DNA from: an uncultured Bryobacteraceae bacterium
GTDB taxonomy: Bacteria > Acidobacteriota > Terriglobia > Bryobacterales > Bryobacteraceae
Direction of reading: 5' to 3'
Length of the DNA stretch: 64,000 nt
Assembly (NCBI GenBank): GCA_937924525.1
Contig: CALDSU010000005.1
Coordinates: forward strand, 62,001-126,000
Under the pieces are notes generated by a model. The model did no database searches and was not told the origin of the DNA. It was given only the letters and a program-made list of their open reading frames with translations. Positions 8,494-16,879 of the stretch are shown one piece after another. Position numbers and translations under genes: made by a program. Position 1 is the first letter of the stretch. Each line of letters opens with the position of its first letter.

Positions 8494-8952
8494 GTGGTCC
8501 TCGTTCGCAAGCGCCGGTCCTTCTTCTTCCTGCTGACCCTCTGCGGGCTGGGGCCGGGCGTCATCGCCGCGCACGATCTGGAGGTTACGGTCACCATGGC
8601 CGCCCCCGCGGTGGTTCTCCGCGCGACGTACGGCGGCGCCGAGGCGGTGTCCTTCGCCCAGGTGCAGGTGTTCGCGCCCGCCGCCTCCGCCGGGGAGTAT
8701 CAAACCGGCAGGACGGACCGGCGCGGCTGCTTCAGTTTTGTGCCGGAGACCGGCGGGGCATGGCGGGTGGTGATCGACGATGAAGAGGGCCACCGGCGCG
8801 AAGTCGACGTGACGGTGCCGGAACCGTTCGATTCCGGCGCGCCGCCCCCGCCTCCTCGCGCCTCGCGGTTCGAACGGGCGCTCGTGGGCCTCGCGCTGAT
8901 CCTGGGCGCGACGGGTTTCCTTTACGGATACAAGGCGCGGCGCGCGGGATAA
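8494..8952 (+). CDS. Exported CbiL/NikL-like membrane-anchored protein
   Basis: 152 residues. A signal peptide (FFFLLTLCGLGPGVIAA) is followed by AHDLEVTVTM at the predicted mature N-terminus. A single transthyretin-like beta-sandwich domain comes next (FAQVQVFAP, then TDRRGCFSFVPE), then a Pro-rich linker and a C-terminal membrane helix (ALVGLALILGATGFLYGYKA) ending in basic residues. This matches the layout of CbiL/NikL-type accessory proteins of ECF metal transporters. It is divergent from the DUF4198-cbiM-cbiQ operon with a shared short control region. Start is GTG. Family assignment is by architecture and context. Confidence 0.65.
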   Translation: MVLVRKRRSFFFLLTLCGLGPGVIAAHDLEVTVTMAAPAVVLRATYGGAEAVSFAQVQVFAPAASAGEYQTGRTDRRGCFSFVPETGGAWRVVIDDEEGHRREVDVTVPEPFDSGAPPPPPRASRFERALVGLALILGATGFLYGYKARRAG

Positions 8953-8964
8953 CCCCGCTCCCCT

Positions 8965-9474
8965 TCACGCCGGGTCGAACATGCTGGCGAGCGGAACCTC
9001 GATCGGCGTGCCCGGGACCCGCAGCACGCCATCGGCGGGTTCCTGAATCCCCTGGCGCGTGTACACCCACCCGCGGCGCGTCTCGGGTTGATCACCCAAA
9101 CGGCGCGGACGCCGAATCCCAGATAGTCGTCGATCTTCTCCTGCATGGCGTGCAGCGTGTCGGCAGGGGACAGGATCTCGGCGCAAAGCACGGGCGGCGA
9201 CGTAATCGTTTTCTCCCGGGTCAGGCTCTCCACCAGACAGGCGTCGGGGATCCGGTACCGGTCCGGGGCGAGGCGAACGCGTTGTTCCAGCAGTGCGCGG
9301 TACCCCCAACGGCCTTTCGTGAGCGACGAGGAACGCTCCCAGGAGCGTCTGTACCCGGCTGTGGTCCTGGTTTCCCACATTCCTCTCCACCAGTTCCCCG
9401 GCGACGTACTCGCGGTCGGGGTCGTACGACGCCGCCAGGTACTCTTGCACCGAGATCAGGGGCGATGCCGGCAT
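8965..9474 (-). pseudogene. Uma2-family (DUF820) endonuclease-like gene with two frameshifts
   Basis: The N-terminal part (ISVQEYLAASYDPDREYVAG, then ELVERNVG) and C-terminal part (RRGWVYTRQGIQ, then PIEVPLASMFD) are in one frame. The core (LLEQRVRLAPDRYRIPDACL, then EILSPAD and YLGFGVRAVWVINP) is in another. Joined, they give a complete Uma2/DUF820 protein of about 168 residues, a PD-(D/E)XK-like fold. The frame changes near 9311-9320 (one extra base, in a run of A) and again near 9075-9090 (one base missing, in a run of C). Either a decaying gene or two sequencing errors. It lies 16 bp after the aldehyde dehydrogenase gene on the same strand. Confidence 0.8.
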
Positions 9475-9490
9475 GCCTTCAGCCTATCAC

Positions 9491-10984
9491 CTACAGCGCC
9501 ACCCAGACCGACTTCACCGCGGTGTACTGTTCCAGCGCGTGCCCGCCGAGATCCCGGCCAAAGCCACTCTGTTTATAGCCGCCGAACGGGGAGCCGCTGT
9601 CGAAGTTGTTGTAGGTGTTCACCCACACCGAGCCCGCCTTGATCTCGGCGGCCATGCGGTGCGCCAGGCGGATGTCTTTCGTCCAGACCGCCGACGCCAA
9701 TCCATACATGGTGCCGTTGGCGATCTCCACGGCCTCTTCCGGGGAACGGAAGCGGATGGCCGCCAGCACGGGGCCGAAGATCTCCTCCTGGGCGATCTTC
9801 ATCTGCGGCGTCACCTCGCTGAAAACCGTGGGCTTGACGAAGTAGCCTTTCGCTTTGTCTCCCTCGGTGTCTCGTTCGCCGCCGCAGCGGAGTTGCGCGC
9901 CTTCTTCGACGCCGGCCTGGATGTAGCCCAGGATGCGGTTCATTTGCGCCTCGGAGACCTGCGCGCCCATCGCCGTGGCCTTGTCGAGCGGGTCGCCGAC
10001 CCTCATCTTGCGGGCGCGGTCGCTCAGTTTCCCCACGAACTCATCATGAATGTCCGCATGCACCAGCAGGCGCGAGCCGGCGCTACAGATTTCTCCTTTG
10101 TTCGTGAAGATGCCCCAGAAAGCGCCCTTCAGCGCCGCTTCCAGGTCGGCGTCGGGAAACACGATATTGGGGGACTTGCCGCCCAGTTCAAGACTGACGC
10201 GCTTCAGATTGCTCTCAGCCGCAGCCTTCAGTAGCGCGCGCCCGGTGTGCGTGCTGCCGGTGAAGGCGATTTTGTCGACGTCCATATGGCGGGCCAGGGC
10301 GTCGCCGGCGGTCCAGCCGTAGCCGGTCACCACATTCAGCACCCCCGGGGGCAAGCCGGCTTCCCCCGCGATCTCGGCCAGGCGCAGCGCTCCCAACGGC
10401 GTCAGCTCCGAGGGTTTCAGCACCACCGAACAGCCGCACGCCAGCGCGGGCGCGATCTTCCACGCGGCAATCTGTAAGGGGAAATTCCAGGGCACAATCG
10501 CGCCCACCACGCCCACGGGCTCGCGAAGCGTGTAGTTCAGGAACGGCCCGTCGACCGGGATCGTCTCGCCGCAAATCTTTCGCACCCACCCGGCGTAATA
10601 GCGGAAACAGTCCGCCGCGGCCAGGACTCCGCCGCCCATCGCCTCGCGCAGCGTTTTGCCGTTCTCGAGCGATTCCAGCATCGCCACTTCGTCGCGGTGT
10701 TTCACGAGCAGGTCGGCGATGTTCCACAGGATGCGCTCGCGGTCGGAGGGTTTCATCCCCCGCCAGGTCTTCTTTTCGAAAGACAGGCGCGCGGCTTGCA
10801 CCGCCCGGTTGACGTCATCCGGACCGGCGTCCGCAACCGTGGTCAGCAACTCGCCGCGGGCGGGGTTGCGGACTTCGATCGACTGTCCGCTGGCGGCCTC
10901 CTGCTCTCTTCCGTCAATGAAAAGCTGGCGGGGCCGGAGATGGCGTTGCACGGTCTCCGGCAGGGGGGTGGTGGCGGCACTCAT
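9491..10984 (-). CDS. NAD(P)-dependent aldehyde dehydrogenase
   Basis: A 497-residue member of the ALDH superfamily that oxidises an aldehyde to the acid in the cytoplasm. The NAD-binding fold (IVPWNFPLQIAAWKIAPALA, then FTGSTHTGR), general base E266 in VSLELGGKSPNIVF and nucleophile C300 in NKGEICSAGSR are all present, as are the later EEIFGPV and FGGYKQSGFGRDLGG motifs. It looks like the ALDH1/betaine-aldehyde class; the substrate is not deducible. It starts 15 bp after the SagB-type gene and is probably co-transcribed with it. Confidence 0.93.
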   Translation of the reverse strand: MSAATTPLPETVQRHLRPRQLFIDGREQEAASGQSIEVRNPARGELLTTVADAGPDDVNRAVQAARLSFEKKTWRGMKPSDRERILWNIADLLVKHRDEVAMLESLENGKTLREAMGGGVLAAADCFRYYAGWVRKICGETIPVDGPFLNYTLREPVGVVGAIVPWNFPLQIAAWKIAPALACGCSVVLKPSELTPLGALRLAEIAGEAGLPPGVLNVVTGYGWTAGDALARHMDVDKIAFTGSTHTGRALLKAAAESNLKRVSLELGGKSPNIVFPDADLEAALKGAFWGIFTNKGEICSAGSRLLVHADIHDEFVGKLSDRARKMRVGDPLDKATAMGAQVSEAQMNRILGYIQAGVEEGAQLRCGGERDTEGDKAKGYFVKPTVFSEVTPQMKIAQEEIFGPVLAAIRFRSPEEAVEIANGTMYGLASAVWTKDIRLAHRMAAEIKAGSVWVNTYNNFDSGSPFGGYKQSGFGRDLGGHALEQYTAVKSVWVAL

Positions 10985-10999
10985 CGCTTTCGCAGAATA

Positions 11000-12493
11000 T
11001 CATTCCTGTGGCTGGAGGCGATCGTCGCGGACGGCGTAACCGCTGGCGAAGTGGTACACCACTTGCCCCTCGCCGGGGCGCAAGCCCAGGTAGGCGTGCA
11101 CGTCGTCGTCGTAGAAAGCGCCGATGCCGGTCGACTGGAAGCCCATGGCCTCCGCCGCCAGGTAGAAACGGTGGCCGATGGCGCCCGCTTCGAAGTGCGC
11201 ATAACGGTAGCCGCGGGTGCCGTGCAGCGCGGCGGCGCGCGGCAGGTCGGCGACCAGCGAAAAGGTGACGCAACTGTTGGCGGCCAGATCCTGCCCCAGA
11301 CTGAGGGCCGCGGCCCAAAGACGCTGATCGCCCGGCCGCAGCAACTCCAGCGTGCCGCTCGGGGCGTCGTGACGGTAGAGCCCCGGTTCCAAACCGTCCA
11401 CCCGGTGCACGTAGAGATAAGCGCGCACCAGCCCTTCGCCGAAATCCGCGTGGAAAGGCCGGAAGCCCGCCGCCAGCAGCGTCGCCAGTTGCGCGAACGT
11501 GATCGTGCGGTCCCCTCCCTGAAAGTCCAGCGCGGAGCGGCGCTGGCGGACCGTTTCCCCGAACGCCCGGGACGCGGAAACCGGCGGAGGGAGCGCGATG
11601 GGGCCGGTGCGACCGGGAACGGGCGCCGCGGAATGGACCGGAGGGTCCTCCGCGTCGAGCGCGCTGCTGGCGTGGATCGCGTCGATCAGGGGGTATTCCA
11701 CCAGTTCCTCCGACAACCGGTTCGGACGGCCGCCGAACCATTCCGCCCGTCCGCCGGGCGAGGGTGACGCCGGATGGTCGATCTCGATCACCAGCAGTGG
11801 CCACTCGTCGCTCACGCCCAACGTTTCCGCCACCTGCTGGTCGGCGAAGTGCCCGCGGGCCTGCGCCCGGCAACCCAGCGCCCTCGCTGCCAGCGCCACG
11901 CTTTGCCAGGCGTGCCCGGCGTCGAGCAGGCAGTACCGGTAGGCGCGGCTGCGGTATTTCCAGGCTTCCCGCCAGGCGATGGTGGTCAACACCAGCGCCA
12001 GCGGAGCGGACGAGCGGGTCAGGCGTTCGTTCCAATTACCGGTGGCGCGCAGTTCCGCCATGTGGGCGGATGGCCGGTAGTGATACAGACCGTCTTTCCA
12101 CCCGGCAAGACCGCGCGCGGCGAAGTGAAATTCCGTGGGGTGGAGGTTGCCCGAAGAGGGATTCACTCGCAAGCTGTACCGGTAGCCGGTGGAGCGGACC
12201 AGCTTGGTGGCGCTGATCGAACAGGAATAAAAGAACAGCCGCGACAGAAACACGGCGGTGCTTTCCTCCGGGTCCGGCGGTGGGGGGGCGCCCAGGAGGA
12301 TATCGAGCGCCGGGGTTAAGGGAGGCGGGGGATCGGCGGGGAGATCGACGACGGGCGTGCCTTCGTAATGCCGGAAAGGTTCCGGCATGTTGGCCCAGTC
12401 CAGCGTGTGGCGGACAGCCCGGAGGGACGCATAGGAGTGCTTGGTCGCTTCGTGATAGGCAAAGAGGCGCTCGGTTTCGCGATTGAGAGGCAA
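11000..12493 (-). CDS. SagB/ThcOx-type protein with two nitroreductase-like domains
   Basis: A 497-residue protein made of two nitroreductase-fold halves. The first (about 85-240) has YRYSLRVNPSSGNLHPTEFH, the pattern of SagB/ThcOx FMN-dependent dehydrogenases. The second (about 280-495) has VRQRRSALDF, then GYRYAHFEAGAIGHRFYLAA and FYDDDVHAYLG. SagB enzymes oxidise azoline rings in ribosomal peptides, but no cyclodehydratase or precursor gene is nearby. Many stand-alone homologues are annotated only as nitroreductase family. Start TTG at 12493 lies inside a perfect inverted repeat. Followed closely by the aldehyde dehydrogenase gene. Confidence 0.82.
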   Translation of the reverse strand: MPLNRETERLFAYHEATKHSYASLRAVRHTLDWANMPEPFRHYEGTPVVDLPADPPPPLTPALDILLGAPPPPDPEESTAVFLSRLFFYSCSISATKLVRSTGYRYSLRVNPSSGNLHPTEFHFAARGLAGWKDGLYHYRPSAHMAELRATGNWNERLTRSSAPLALVLTTIAWREAWKYRSRAYRYCLLDAGHAWQSVALAARALGCRAQARGHFADQQVAETLGVSDEWPLLVIEIDHPASPSPGGRAEWFGGRPNRLSEELVEYPLIDAIHASSALDAEDPPVHSAAPVPGRTGPIALPPPVSASRAFGETVRQRRSALDFQGGDRTITFAQLATLLAAGFRPFHADFGEGLVRAYLYVHRVDGLEPGLYRHDAPSGTLELLRPGDQRLWAAALSLGQDLAANSCVTFSLVADLPRAAALHGTRGYRYAHFEAGAIGHRFYLAAEAMGFQSTGIGAFYDDDVHAYLGLRPGEGQVVYHFASGYAVRDDRLQPQE

Positions 12494-12499
12494 GCCTCT
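12486..12499. repeat. Inverted repeat across the SagB-type start codon
   Basis: AGAGGC-AA-GCCTCT, a perfect 6-2-6 symmetry that includes the TTG start (12491-12493) and the AGAGG just before it. It could be an operator or an RNA structure masking initiation, or chance; there is no independent support. Confidence 0.3.
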
Positions 12500-12519
12500 A
12501 CCGTAGCGCAGGTAGGCGG

Positions 12520-12750
12520 TCAGCCGAAGAGTTTCAACGTTTCGCGAGTCAACTCATCGGCGGTTTGCAGGCTTTTGATGTTCGCGCGGTGCAGCGTGCG
12601 CGCTTCGAGCAGGCGGACCATCTCTTCGCTCAATTGGACGGTATCGCCGGCTTCGGGACGCACCGGGAGGCGGGCGATGCGCTGGGCGGTGCGTTCGAGC
12701 AGGGCTTCGGCGCGCGTTAGACCCTGGAGAGCGTGGTTGGAAATCTCCAT
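12520..12750 (-). CDS. Small flagellar basal-body-rod-like protein
   Basis: 76 residues starting MEISNHALQGLTRAEALLER. The second half (DTVQLSEEMVRLLEARTLHR, then ANIKSLQTADELTRETLKLF) closely follows the C-terminal helix of flagellar rod/hook proteins (FlgC/FlgG type: 'NVDLSxEMVxLIxAQRxFxANxKVIxTxDEM'). Stand-alone versions of this length occur in many bacteria, often annotated as flagellar basal body rod C-terminal domain proteins, and their role is unknown. No other flagellar gene is in the window. Longer in-frame extensions upstream would run into the glgP region and are rejected. The SagB-type gene follows 26 bp downstream. Confidence 0.72.
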   Translation of the reverse strand: MEISNHALQGLTRAEALLERTAQRIARLPVRPEAGDTVQLSEEMVRLLEARTLHRANIKSLQTADELTRETLKLFG

Positions 12751-12835
12751 GGCTGGCTTATCGGCCGCCGCCGCGCGCGCTTGAGCGCATACCCGCCTTT
12801 CCTTCGCTCCCCGTTTTGCTCTAAAAGGAAAGTAA

Positions 12836-12854
12836 CCCCGCGAAACGCGCGGGG
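12836..12854 (+). repeat. GC-rich hairpin in the glgP leader
   Basis: CCCCGCG-AAACG-CGCGGGG, a 7-bp perfect stem with a 5-nt loop, ending 18 nt before the glgP start and just before its AAGGA ribosome-binding site (12860-12864). No T tract follows, so it is not an obvious terminator. It may be an mRNA leader structure. Confidence 0.4.
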
Positions 12855-12872
12855 CGCCTAAGGATTGGCCCG

Positions 12873-15410
12873 ATGCCCCGCATCTTTTCCTATCACGTCT
12901 CCCCGAACCTCCCCGCTCGGCTGCGCTGTCTGAACGAGCTGTCCCTGAACCTCCGTTGGACGTGGGACCACCCCACCATCGAACTGTTTCGCGCGCTGGA
13001 TCGCGACCTGTGGGAAGAAACCGGCCACAATCCCCGGCTCCTGCTGGGCCGTCTGCCTCAGCGCCGCCTCGAGGAACTGTCCAATGACGAAGCATTCCTC
13101 GCCCAAATGGATCGCGTCTGGGAAAGCCTGGAGACGTACATGAGCACCTCCGGCTGGTTTGCCCGCGCGCACCCGGAAGCGCTCGATGTGCGGATCGCGT
13201 ATTTTTCCGCCGAGTTCGGCCTGACCGAGTGCATTCCGAACTACGCGGGAGGCCTGGGCATCCTGGCCGGCGACCATCTCAAGTCGGCCAGCGACCTTGG
13301 TCTACCTCTAGTCGGCGTCGGCCTGCTCTACCAGGGAGGCTACTTCCGCCAGTACCTGAACCCCAGCGGCTGGCAGCAGGAAACATACCCGATCAATGAC
13401 TTCCACACGCTCCCGATCACGCCCCTGCCGCTGGCCGTGCGCGTCGAGTTCCCCGGACGCCAGGTGACCGCCAAGATCTGGAAGGCGCAGGTCGGCCGCA
13501 TTCCACTCTACCTGCTGGACACGAACGTCAAGGAGAACACGCCGGAGGACCGTAAGATCACGGGCGCGCTCTACGGCGGCGACCGGGAACTGCGCATTCA
13601 GCAGGAGATCATTCTGGGCATCGGCGGCTACCGCGTACTGGAAGCGGTGGGATTTCGCGCCACCGTGTGCCATATGAACGAGGGGCACTCGGCGTTTCTT
13701 GGGATGGAACGGGCTCGCACCCTGATGGTCGAGCATGGCCTGCCGTACTATGCCGCCCGCCAGTTGGCCGCCGCGGGCAACGTGTTCACCACGCATACTC
13801 CGGTCCCAGCGGGCTTTGACCGGTTTGATCCCGGCCTCATGGAGAAATATTTCCGCGGGTACGCCGAGACTTTGGGCCTGCCGTTTTTCCGCCTGATGGC
13901 CTTCGGACGGGAGCGGCCGGAGGACGCGCACGAGCCCTTCAATATGGCCTACCTGGCGGCGCGCCACTCCTCCTATTCAAACGGAGTCAGCCGCCTGCAC
14001 GGCGAGGTGACGCGCAAGATGGCGCAGCCCATGTGGCCCGGCTACCCGCTGCACGAGGTGCCCATCGGTTACGTCACCAACGGGATTCACGCGCGAAGCT
14101 GGATCTCGATGGAAATGAATCAACTGTTGGGCCGTTACCTGGGGCCGCGGTGGGCCGAAGAGCCGGGCGACGGCGCCACCTGGGACCGCGTGGACCGGAT
14201 CCCCGACCAGGAACTGTGGCGGGTCCACGAGATCCGCCGCGAGCGGCTGGTGCACTACGCGCGCAGCCGCCTCGCCGAGCAGATCCGCGCCCGCGGCGGG
14301 GCCGACTCGTCGATTCAGGAAGCGCGCAGCGCGCTGGATCCCGACGTGCTGACCATCGGGTTTGCGCGGCGCTTCGCCACCTACAAACGCGCCACCCTGA
14401 TTTTGCGCGACCGCCTGCGCCTGAAGCGCATCCTCAACGCGCCCGGCCGCCGCGTGCAAATGCTGATCGCCGGCAAAGCACACCCGCACGACAACGAAGG
14501 CAAGGACCTCATCCGGCAGATCATTGAGTTCGCCCGCGATGCGGACGTACGCCAGAGCGTGGTTTTTCTCGAAGACTACGACATCTCCGTCGCCCGATAC
14601 CTGGTGCAGGGCGTCGATGTGTGGCTGAATACGCCCCGCCGCCCGAACGAAGCCAGCGGCACCAGCGGCATGAAACTGCTGGCGAACGGCGGCTTGAACC
14701 TGTCGGTGCTGGACGGCTGGTGGGACGAAGCGTACGACCGCGAGGTGGGTTGGGCCATCGGCAACGCGGAGGAGTATGCCGACCCGAACTATCAGGACTA
14801 CGTGGAATCCGAAGCTCTTTATAACCTGCTGGAGACCGAAGTAGTGCCCTTGTTCTACGACCGCGGCGCGGATGGCCTGCCGCGCCGCTGGATCGCGAAA
14901 ATGAAGGCCTCGATGAAGCGGCTGTCGCCGCTGTTCAATACCAACCGCATGGTGGCCGAGTATGCCGAGCGCTTTTACCTGCCCGCGCATCAGCGGCACC
15001 TGAGCCTGGCGGCGAATCGGGCGGCCCGGGTGCACCCGCTGGTCGAGTGGCGGCAGCGGATTCGCCGCCACGGCCACGAAGTGCGCATTACGCACGTCGA
15101 CGCCCCCGAGGCGCAGGAGGCGCTGGTCGGATGCCGGTTGCAAGTGGCGGCGAGCGTTCACCTGGGGGCTTTATCGCCCGGCGACGTCCGCGTGCAGTTG
15201 TACTGGGGACCGGTCAATCCCGAGGGCCAGATTGTCCACGGCCATGCATCCGATATGACCCTCCGTGGCGAAGACGGTGCGGAGCGGATTTACGCCGGCG
15301 AGATCGAATGCCTGGAAAGCGGCACCTGCGGCTTCGCCGTACGGGTGGTTCCCTTCCATCCGGACGCTATGATTCCATACGAATTGCCCTGGGTCGTATG
15401 GGCGGAATAG
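12873..15410 (+). CDS. glgP: Alpha-glucan phosphorylase (GT35, DUF3417 type)
   Basis: An 845-residue glycogen/maltodextrin phosphorylase that releases glucose-1-phosphate from alpha-1,4-glucan ends. The N-terminal DUF3417 region (LNELSLNLRWTWDHPTIELF) marks the short bacterial class. The catalytic half has AYFSAEFGLTECIPNYAGGL near 110, ARRFATYKRATLIL, and the PLP-lysine motif GTSGMKLLANGGLNLS with the lysine near residue 601. A C-terminal beta extension (about 735-845) is typical of this class. AAGGA lies 8 nt before ATG. Single gene between divergent and convergent neighbours. Confidence 0.95.
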   Translation: MPRIFSYHVSPNLPARLRCLNELSLNLRWTWDHPTIELFRALDRDLWEETGHNPRLLLGRLPQRRLEELSNDEAFLAQMDRVWESLETYMSTSGWFARAHPEALDVRIAYFSAEFGLTECIPNYAGGLGILAGDHLKSASDLGLPLVGVGLLYQGGYFRQYLNPSGWQQETYPINDFHTLPITPLPLAVRVEFPGRQVTAKIWKAQVGRIPLYLLDTNVKENTPEDRKITGALYGGDRELRIQQEIILGIGGYRVLEAVGFRATVCHMNEGHSAFLGMERARTLMVEHGLPYYAARQLAAAGNVFTTHTPVPAGFDRFDPGLMEKYFRGYAETLGLPFFRLMAFGRERPEDAHEPFNMAYLAARHSSYSNGVSRLHGEVTRKMAQPMWPGYPLHEVPIGYVTNGIHARSWISMEMNQLLGRYLGPRWAEEPGDGATWDRVDRIPDQELWRVHEIRRERLVHYARSRLAEQIRARGGADSSIQEARSALDPDVLTIGFARRFATYKRATLILRDRLRLKRILNAPGRRVQMLIAGKAHPHDNEGKDLIRQIIEFARDADVRQSVVFLEDYDISVARYLVQGVDVWLNTPRRPNEASGTSGMKLLANGGLNLSVLDGWWDEAYDREVGWAIGNAEEYADPNYQDYVESEALYNLLETEVVPLFYDRGADGLPRRWIAKMKASMKRLSPLFNTNRMVAEYAERFYLPAHQRHLSLAANRAARVHPLVEWRQRIRRHGHEVRITHVDAPEAQEALVGCRLQVAASVHLGALSPGDVRVQLYWGPVNPEGQIVHGHASDMTLRGEDGAERIYAGEIECLESGTCGFAVRVVPFHPDAMIPYELPWVVWAE

Positions 15411-15421
15411 ATCGCCCCCAT

Positions 15422-15448
15422 CGGCGGTTCTCCCCCACCCGGCCGCCG
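15422..15448. repeat. Inverted repeat between convergent glgP and DUF1501 genes
   Basis: CGGCGG and CCGCCG arms separated by 15 nt in the 38-bp gap between two convergent genes. It could serve as a bidirectional terminator stem, but the stem is short and no T tract is present. Confidence 0.25.
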
Positions 15449-16873
15449 TTACGCCAGCATCTTCCTGACGACTTCCCCGCCAATGTCGGTCAGGCGGAAG
15501 TCGCGCCCCATGTGCCGGTACGTCAAGCGGGTATGGTCCATCCCCAAGCAGTGCAGGATCGTCGCCTGGAGATCGTGCACGTGCACTTTGTCTTCGACAA
15601 TGTTCAACCCAAGTTCGTCGGTGCTGCCGATCACCTGCCCGCCGCGAATGCCCCCGCCGGCCAGCCACAAGGAGAAGCCGTTCGGATGATGGTCGCGGCC
15701 GGCGTTGTCGGCATCCTCCGGGCGGCGGAGTTCCGCCATGGGCGTGCGGCCAAACTCGCCGCCCCACACCACCAGCGTTTCGTCGAGCAAGCCCCGCTGC
15801 TTGAGGTCCTTGATCAGCGCGGCGGTGGGCTGATCCGTGATGCCGCAGTTGCGTTCCAACCCCTTGTTAATGGTCGAATGATGATCCCAACTGGCGTGCA
15901 TCAACATCACAAACCGGACTCCCCGCTCCACCATCCGGCGCGCCAGCAGGCAGTTGGTGGCGAACGGGCGCGTCGGCTCCTTGCCGACGCCGTACATTTC
16001 GAGCGTGGCGGGCGACTCCTTGGAGAAATCGAGCAACTCCGGCGCGGCCGTCTGCATGCGGAACGCCAGTTCGTAGTTATGAATACGGGAGGCGATCTCT
16101 TCGTCGCCCGTGGCTTGCTGCCGCATCCCGTTCAGGTCGCGAATCGCGTCCAGGCGCGCGCGCTGGGATTCAGCGCTGATGCCGGCGGGGTTCGACAGAT
16201 AAAGAATGGGGTCGCCGGTATTGCGGAGCACGGTTCCCGCGTATGAGGAGGGCAGAAAGCCGCTGGCGAAATTGTCCGACCCCCCGCTGGTGCCCACGCC
16301 CGAGGTGAGGACGACAAAACCGGGCAAGTCTCGCGATTCACTGCCCAAACCGTAAGTCACCCAAGCGCCCATCGTCGGCCGCCCGAACGTCGTGTGGCCG
16401 GTGAACAGCAGTAACTGGCCGGGATGGTGATTGAACGCCTCGCTGTACATGGAGCGCACCAGGCACAGTTCATCAGCCACGGTGCGCAGATGGGGCAGCA
16501 GGTCAGACAACTCCATGCCGCATTGTCCGGCGGGAGTAAACTGCCTCGGACTGGCCAGCACGGCGGCGGTGGGCTTGATAAACGCCAGCTTCAGGTCCTT
16601 GGTCAGCGAGGGCGGCAGCGGCTGGCCGTGCCACTTCTGGAGCGCGGGCTTGGGATCGAACAAATCCATCTGGCTGGGCGCGCCCTCCATGAACAGGAAA
16701 ATGACGTTCTTGGCCCTGGGCGCGAAGTGGGGAGCTTTCACCGCCAGCGGGTCCGTGGCGGCGCGGCCCTCGACCTGCAACAGGTGGGCGAGCGCGGCCA
16801 AGCCGACGCCGCCGGCGCACTGCGAAAAGAACGAGCGCCGGCTTTGAATCGCACGAAAATCCTGCCAGTTCAT
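15449..16873 (-). CDS. DUF1501 family exported protein (sulfatase-like fold)
   Basis: 474 residues with an N-terminal Tat-like leader (SRRSFFSQCAGGVGLAALAH) and the DUF1501 core: NVIFLFMEGAPSQMDLFDPK, then YSEAFNHHPGQLLLFTG, MLMHASWDHHSTINKGL, VVWGGEFGRTP and GRDHHPNGFSLWLAGGG. The fold is related to alkaline phosphatase/sulfatase, but no activity is established for the family. It is 6 bp downstream of the PSD1 gene; this pair is a hallmark of Planctomycetes, Verrucomicrobia and Solibacter-type Acidobacteria, where the two may act together on extracytoplasmic polymers (inference). Confidence 0.93.
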   Translation of the reverse strand: MNWQDFRAIQSRRSFFSQCAGGVGLAALAHLLQVEGRAATDPLAVKAPHFAPRAKNVIFLFMEGAPSQMDLFDPKPALQKWHGQPLPPSLTKDLKLAFIKPTAAVLASPRQFTPAGQCGMELSDLLPHLRTVADELCLVRSMYSEAFNHHPGQLLLFTGHTTFGRPTMGAWVTYGLGSESRDLPGFVVLTSGVGTSGGSDNFASGFLPSSYAGTVLRNTGDPILYLSNPAGISAESQRARLDAIRDLNGMRQQATGDEEIASRIHNYELAFRMQTAAPELLDFSKESPATLEMYGVGKEPTRPFATNCLLARRMVERGVRFVMLMHASWDHHSTINKGLERNCGITDQPTAALIKDLKQRGLLDETLVVWGGEFGRTPMAELRRPEDADNAGRDHHPNGFSLWLAGGGIRGGQVIGSTDELGLNIVEDKVHVHDLQATILHCLGMDHTRLTYRHMGRDFRLTDIGGEVVRKMLA

Positions 16874-16879
16874 TTGCGC

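Noticed and set aside
8477-8494. GTAT-N7-ATAC symmetry as a NikR-like operator
   Set aside because: Only four matched bases per arm with short spacing; known NikR sites are longer and wider spaced.
10994-10999. TATTCT 9 nt before the aldehyde dehydrogenase start as a promoter
   Set aside because: The SagB-type gene ends only 15 bp upstream on the same strand, so read-through is the simpler view, and the box is a weak match.
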